This document shows positions 58,352-64,000 of a stretch of DNA of 64,000 nt, in pieces. The position numbers and the translations under genes are program-made. Numbering within the stretch: the first letter of the stretch is position 1; each line of letters starts with the position of its first letter. The stretch covers positions 251,486,858 to 251,550,857 of the forward strand of contig OY821519.1 of assembly GCA_963682025.1 (NCBI GenBank), read 5' to 3'. A model generated the notes under the pieces. That model made no database searches and was not told the origin of the DNA. It saw nothing but the letters and a program-made list of their open reading frames with translations. Source of the DNA: Cordilura impudica (lineage: Eukaryota > Arthropoda > Insecta > Diptera > Scathophagidae).

Positions 58352-58730
58352 ACTAGCAGATTCCAGCCCTCGAAGTTCGAGTGCACATTCTAGATAATTT
58401 TGTTTTTTCATTAAATAAAGACTCTAAAGGTATGCTAGTCAATTATAGCCAATTCACAAAATCAACACAAGAAAACAAACTCATTTTTATTACAAACACA
58501 TTGACAAATTTAATAAACACACACATAGCATTGTATAATTTTATGTATGTGTTAGTAGCTACTTTAAATGCAATTTACTCAAAATAAAGGAAAAAATTAA
58601 AAAAACTGTAAATCTGCAAAACGGCTAAAAAGAAATACCTTTCAAATAGTATACGTTTGGTCAAAATCGGGATAAAACGGTAGAACAAAACATCCGTCAC
58701 AAGAAATCGCCAAGCCTATTAATATTATAG
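58352..58730 (-). mobile_element. Short non-autonomous Helitron, copy 7
   Basis: On minus: A|TCTATAATATTAATAGGCTT 5' end at 58,730; hairpin CACTCGA-act-TCGAGGG; CTGGAATCTGCTAG|T at 58,353. Nearly identical in sequence to copy 3, so both are young. Inserted in the 17-bp minisatellite, opposite to copies 5 and 6. Confidence 0.92.
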
Positions 58731-59870
58731 ATGAATCTCTAGTTTATATACATTTTTTATTTATATGAAACTTAAATGTAAACCATATCTAATTTATGTT
58801 AATAGATTTGATATATTTCTACCAATTTTTAAGTTATAGGAATCCTAATTCTATATCAAGCTTAATTTATATCAATCCTTCGTTTACCTCAATCTTTAAT
58901 TGTTGTTAGCCGCTATTTATGTATCAATATTTATTTTGTAAATCTTAAATATATACAATTTTTAATATAATAATTACACCAATCATTAACTTATGTAAAT
59001 ATAAAATTTATTTAAATCTTTGTGTCAATAATTTGTTTATATAAATTTTTGATATATAGCAGTCTTTAATTCTGTTAATTTTTAATTTAACTATCTGTAC
59101 TTCGTAATCGATATTAAATTTATTTAATTCTTTAGGTTATATATTTATATTTATTTATTTTTAATATATACCAAACTTTAATTTATATGAAGCTTCAGCT
59201 TATATCCGTTATTAATTTATATCAATCCTTATTTTTTTTTTATATAAATCTTTAATTTATTTTATGTTAATCTTTAATTTATTTTTTAAGAGCGATCTTC
59301 AAATTTTATCAATCGTTATATCAATCAACAATCTTTATAAATTTTTAATATAAATCTATCTTCAATCAATATTTATATAGTGGCAATGCCAAATTATATT
59401 ACAGATCAATTTTTAATTTATATCAATCTTTAGTTTATATAAGCCCGTACTAGATATCAATCTTTTTTGATATAAATCTTTAATATTTTTAATTTGTTTG
59501 CTTATACCAATCTTTTTTTTTATGTTATAATTTAATTTGTAGCTTTATTTTAATTTTTTTTTTCATCAATCTTTCCAACAGTCATTAGTTATTAATTTGT
59601 TCAATATTAATTTAATCAATATCAATTTTCAATTTAAATCCATTTTTTATTTACGTATATTTTTAATAACAACAATCTTGGATTTATTTCAATCTTTAGT
59701 TTATCTCAATCTTCAATTTGTATTTATCTTTATTTTATATCAATCTTTATTTTGTAAATATTTAATTTTTATAAATTTTTAATTTATATCAATCTTTATA
59801 TCATATCACTCTTTTATTTCCATTATCATTATATTTAATTAAATTTCATTTTAATGTAATATAATATAAT
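58731..59870. repeat. 17-bp minisatellite, last block
   Basis: Same degraded unit, fading into unique DNA after about 59,820. Confidence 0.85.
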
Positions 59871-60498
59871 AATTAAATACTATTTAAAAAAACAAATTTA
59901 AAAACTTTTTTTGTATTATTTTATCTTTCCCAAAATAATAACAATTTATTTAAAATTCATTAACTCGAAACCACTACAAGCAACAATTTACACAAAATGT
60001 ATCCCTCTATGAAATATTTATCGCTCCCGTTCTCTTTTATTAGCTTTTTAAACTGTTTTCCCACAAACGCCTGATAATTTTTTGGCAAAATTATCCAAGA
60101 ACAATTAAGGGTAACATGCACAATTAGATTTTTTCACCTTGGGGTAAACAATATGAAAACAAAAATAATTTTGTAAAAACAACAAAGCAACAACAAGTAT
60201 AAAATATTTTAAACAATAGTTAAGCATGAATTTGCAAGGTATTCGAACATAAATTCCTAGTTTGCGTACCTTTAACAAATTTAAATATAGAATTTCTATG
60301 GAACTGGCAACAAGCTTTTGGTTGCCAACACTCATAGCTAAAAAAAAAGAGATGAGTGTGTGAGCAGTATGTATGTTGACCGCTCGGTATTGTTTTAATA
60401 AACATTTTAAAATTTACAAAATGTTTTGCTATGAATTTTTTACATGTAAAATGGTTTTCATGTTATTATTTTCCTCAGGTGGAGAGTTGGTTTCTTTT
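59871..60498. other. Unique sequence, no gene seen
   Basis: Slightly less AT-rich (GGAACTGGCAACAAGCTTTT near 60,300). Two overlapping minus ORFs at 60,105-60,405 resemble nothing I know and are weak. Confidence 0.45.
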
Positions 60499-61288
60499 TA
60501 TACCCTATACCACTATGTGGTTTGGGTATAATGACTTTGTGCTGCTGTTTGTAACAACCAAAAATATTTGACCTAGACCCATCTTTAATTATACCGATCG
60601 AATCAGAATCACTTTCTGAGTTGATTTAACAATGTCCGTCCGTCCGTCCGTCCGTCCGTCCGTCCGTCTGTGTGTCCATGTAAAGCTTGTAATCAAACTG
60701 CAGGTCGCAAATATGAATGTATTTTGATGAAATTTGGTACATAATCTTCTATCGGCCATGGGATGAACGCTATTGAAATTGGTGAGAATCGGTCCATGTT
60801 CAGACCTAGCCCCCATACAAATTACCCATATGAAATCGACATAAATTGCCATAAGATCCAAATTGTCATATAGTTCTTACTCAAATTGGGTTTGTATGCA
60901 TTCATTACATCCATTAATGAGTAGTCCAAAAATGATGCCTTTGACCCCATATAGAGCTGCTTCCCGATCTTCACTTAAATCTATTAAAAACAAAAATATT
61001 GCACTGATTCTTCTTCAATTTTGTTTGTATATATTTTTGCAAAATACAAGAGACTTTACCAAACATGATCAGGATCGGTCCATTTTTGGACCAAGTCCCT
61101 ATATAGATATAGCATCCGATATGAACTTTTTCATATCTGCAGCCAAAAAAATTAATAAAAATCCCACTCAAATTTGGTTTTTGCTTATTTTCTATGTCCA
61201 GTTAGTTGGGCCTAAGAGATAGGGTCTCTAAACGCATGGTATAGTGTATCGTATAGTCGGTCTAGACCGACTATAATTTTCTTACTTG
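60499..61288 (+). mobile_element. DINE-1/mini-me-like element, copy 9
   Basis: Full-length young copy: TATACCCTATACCAC hairpin, (GTCC)8 near 60,634, palindrome half-site ATAGTCGGTCT near 61,252 and CTTACTTG end at 61,281-61,288, followed by TTTTG. Its open frames (including a 119-codon one on plus) repeat in other copies only because the copies are so alike. Confidence 0.92.
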
Positions 61289-62749
61289 TTTTGTTTTAGT
61301 TTTTTTCAATTACAATTAGAAACACTTACATATTTTACATACTGCATATGAGTAGAAACAGACAACAAATACAATTACATTATTTTTAGTGTGCGTGTCC
61401 AAAAGTGGTTCACATAAATGTTGAGATATAATTGTATGGAGTGCAAAGTGAAATTAAGCAACCAAAAATTGTATGCAGGCACAGTGGGCTGCAAGGAAAA
61501 ATGCAGTATTTGAATATACTTATATAATATTGAACTGTTTTGAATATTTTAACAAATGTAAGGTATAGTATTTTAGCTTTTAAAATGATATAGTTTTTAT
61601 CAAGGATTTTTTAAGAGAAGATAATTTTGACTAGAGAATATATTTAAGCCTTTAAGGAATGTGAATTTCATAATATCATATAAATGTTCGAGAAATTTAC
61701 GTAAAAAGTGAAAGCAACATATTTTTTTTTTGTTTTTCAATTTCAATTCTTTATTTATGTAACATTTATCAGTTATTAATTTAATAATTTTTTTTTTCTT
61801 AAAGAGTTTAGGATACACATTCCTTTTCTGCTTAAATATATTTAACAATAATATATAATGTATTGAATTTACATAATATTACAAAGTAATGTGAAAATTC
61901 TCAAAAAACCCCATTGATTTTTTTGGGTTTTATTTTTAAGATAAAAAGTTTAAGGGTTAAGGATAAAATTATGATGAGATAAGCTCAGTAATGTCGACCT
62001 CAAGCAACATATTGATATTGTTTGAGGGCAGTCCCTTGTAAATGGTGTCTTTAGAAGTGGTCTCTTATGACTGCAAAATAATTTAATTAAATTTTAATTA
62101 TACATATATATGAATATATTTTGATTTATGAAATACTTACTTAATTTTAAAATATTTTATCTAAGTTTCATTCACAGTGAATCGAACAAACTCGGTTTTT
62201 GTGATGGCAGAGACCGGCTACTATATTAAAACTAATTAAATTTTTTCCGCTAATTCTAAAAATAAATATAATAATTAATTATTTTTTTTCTTCTACTTTT
62301 AGGTATGTAAAATGGCATTATTTCCTTTATTTAAAAATATGTAAGTACACATTAAAGAAAAAAAAAACATTTTTTTTCCCACCTCTTTCAAATTTGCAAA
62401 AATCGAAAAGTTATTGTAGAACTATTGAAATACTTCTTTCGCTTACAAAATGAGACAAATGTCAGTTTTTTAATATTCGTACATAATTTAAACAGTTACT
62501 TGAGTTAGCTTTAACTAAAATTTTGCTGAAGAATGAAATGAGAAATCTCCTATAGCTGTGGAGTTACGAGGGCGATACTAGAACAACACAACCTGACGTA
62601 TAGATGGCGGCAGGAGTTTGAAAAAAGAAATGTTTTCAGTTTCAAAGAGCCAATTTTTTACCAATTTTTTGACGCATCAAAAGTAAACGTTCTCAATGAA
62701 TTTGTAAAGTCGGCAAAAAGTAGATCACCAATATTTAATTGCGAAGTTT
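61289..62749. other. Unique sequence, no gene seen
   Basis: AT-rich, no recognisable ORF. Near 62,567 TTACGAGGGCGATACTAG resembles ends of some mariner elements (weak, from memory), which could make it the 5' end of the mariner fragment at 63,463. Confidence 0.45.
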
Positions 62750-63420
62750 AATACGATGTGCCAAGACAACCATTGAGTACTGCTTCGCAACGCCGAGGCA
62801 TAGATAGACCAAATTAGATTGATATCCATTGAAATTTTTTGTAACTCTGAATTAACTAACGCTATCAGATTTGTCTTTTCTGTTTAATTTCGTGTTCGTA
62901 TTTTTCAACCTACAATTTCCCTGGTGATTAGGCTGGCCATTCTAAAATACTAAGTGCATTAGATGGTAACCATGTAGTTAAAAATTTTGGGTCAGTGTCA
63001 TTTTTAGATTTTCAAACTAGGAGCATATTTTCCTCCGCGTAGGGATACATTACATCATTTAGAATTTGCCTGTATCAAATTCCATTTAAAGTTTCTTGTA
63101 CTACATAATGCTACCCCATTCCATAATATGGCCACTGCCAAACTTAACGGTGTTATTTCTATATTTTGGGTCTGGTCTTTTTCCCTTTTATAGTCGTATA
63201 AACGTCTACCCATTATGGCGTCTTAAATTAAACTTGGACGCATCTGAAAAGAGGAAAGTATTCCAATTCCCTCTTGACCAGTTCATGTTTTCATTAGCAA
63301 AATTTATGCAAGCCTGACAATTTTTATTTGGTATCAGGGCGATAACAACCAAGATCAGCCTCAACTGCTTGTCGGAAAATTGTTCGAGAACATATTTTTA
63401 ACTTCAGTTTGTTAATGAAC
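62750..63420 (-). pseudogene. Tc1-like transposase relic
   Basis: On minus, in order: AVEADLGCYRPDTK (63,370), CINFANENMNWSRGNWNTFL then FSDASKFNLRRHNG (63,310-63,220; family SDESKFNL), PKYRNNTVKFGSGHIMEWGS (63,165-63,110), YAEENMLLVW with NDTDPKFLTTWLPSN (63,040-62,965; family DNDPKHT), ILEWPA-stop-SPGKL (family LEWPAQSPDLNPIE) and a C-terminal RRCEAVLNGCLGTS (62,795-62,755). These blocks follow Tc1 DDE transposases. Stops and frameshifts, and altered second and third catalytic regions, show it is dead. No terminal repeats recognised. Confidence 0.85.
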
Positions 63421-63462
63421 TTTTTGGGCATTTTTTAACTCTCTTGTTCCTTCGCTTACGAC

Positions 63463-63650
63463 TATGAACTATTGGGTGGCAGAGTATAAGCAAGGCGAGG
63501 TGCCGACACGAAACGACCAATTGAGGTGGCCGCGTTAAGAACGGTTCAGAAAATCTACAAACTAATATTGGGAGATCGTTACTTGAAGAGGCGTGAGCTA
63601 GCTGAAATAATAAGCTTTCGTTCAGCACCATTTTATAATTATGCATATTT
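63463..63650 (+). pseudogene. mariner transposase fragment, N-terminal part
   Basis: NYWVAEYKQGEVPTRNDQLR (63,463) and, one frame over, TVQKIYKLILGDRYLKRREL then AEIISF (63,540-63,620). These match the WVAEFKRG...KKIHK..L.DRR.KVRELAE stretch also seen in the relic at 33,110-33,890 but from a different lineage. Frameshift in between; the catalytic part is absent. Confidence 0.72.
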
Positions 63651-64000
63651 CATCTTTTAGATGCAGCAAAGACTTAAAAACCTCCTCTTGTGCACTTATC
63701 CATCTTTTCACTGTGTGATTTATTAACGACTGCAAACTAATATCAGTCACGGTAATATTATCCGGATAGCAGAATAATTTTGAATGCTTTACAAGGTTAT
63801 AACATGTATATAATTTAGGACTACAGTGCTTTATGTGCCGTCGTATTGCAAAGTACTGGTGTTTTATAAGTCTGCGTCTATTATCTTGGCCAGTAGATTA
63901 TCAGTTGGAAGCCGCTTTGTTTCCACATCACTTTGACTGGCCGTTTTATATATGTATCTCTTGAAGGGAAAGCATTTGCCAACTTCTTGACAAGATCATC
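63651..64000. other. Unique sequence to window end
   Basis: No coding similarity recognised. Possible continuation of the mariner fragment (KNLLLCTYPS in the same frame) is too short to claim. Confidence 0.4.

Noticed and set aside
60863..61222. 119-codon ORF on plus in DINE-like copy 9
   Set aside because: The frame is broken in copies 1 and 8 by single-base length changes, so there is no selection for coding.
63096..63317. 73-codon plus ORF
   Set aside because: Antisense to the Tc1-like relic.
63404..63646. 80-codon minus ORF
   Set aside because: Antisense to the mariner fragment, which carries recognisable motifs on plus.

Overview
This window looks like non-genic, AT-rich DNA from a higher fly (Diptera; a calyptrate such as a blow fly, house fly or stable fly is my inference). 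The reasons are the base composition, very long simple repeats, and at least nine copies of a dispersed ~790-bp element. That element has the layout I know from Drosophila DINE-1/INE-1 and mini-me elements: a TATACCC...GGGTATA hairpin at one end and an internal (GTCC)n tract. I find no intact host gene, tRNA or rRNA gene. Every recognisable protein-coding stretch belongs to a transposable element, and nearly all carry stops, frameshifts or deletions. The window could equally be an intergenic region, a very large intron or heterochromatin edge.

Layout. 1-16.8 kb: (TTTTA)n blocks, a degraded ~35-bp minisatellite interrupted by a near-perfect 401-bp foldback element, two DINE-like copies, a 200-N gap whose two sides carry the same 16 bases, a short non-autonomous Helitron, a 1.2-kb pure heptamer array (TTTTTAA)n, and a ~120-bp tandem array. 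16.8-27.6 kb: a head-to-tail pair of short Helitrons, DINE-like copies, and a LINE reverse-transcriptase relic split at a TTAA by a 1.93-kb piggyBac element. 27.6-39.7 kb: a degraded ~20-24-bp GTACTTTTT minisatellite broken up by DINE-like elements, a mariner relic, a 746-bp MITE, a ~150-bp tandem array and a second, different piggyBac element (2.41 kb, TTAA-flanked, introns still visible). 39.7-59.9 kb: a degraded 17-bp minisatellite (AATCTTTAATTTATATC) about 12 kb in total that flips orientation near 43,570. Inserted in it are a 2.75-kb Helitron with both ends and a dead Rep/helicase gene, a Penelope-like relic with hammerhead-like motifs, a 2.3-kb transposon with ~530-550-bp terminal inverted repeats and a transposase-like gene of a family I cannot name, and several 370-bp Helitrons. 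59.9-64 kb: one more DINE-like copy, then Tc1-like and mariner relics.

The elements do not form a pathway. Together they are layered insertions: most target earlier repeats, and several have clear target-site evidence (TTAA, TTA, TATT, A|T). The most unusual items are the long-inverted-repeat transposon at 47,465-49,783, the paired hammerhead-like motifs around the Penelope relic, the foldback hairpin at 7,014-7,414, the two piggyBac elements with asymmetric subterminal palindromes, and the mirror-image minisatellite.
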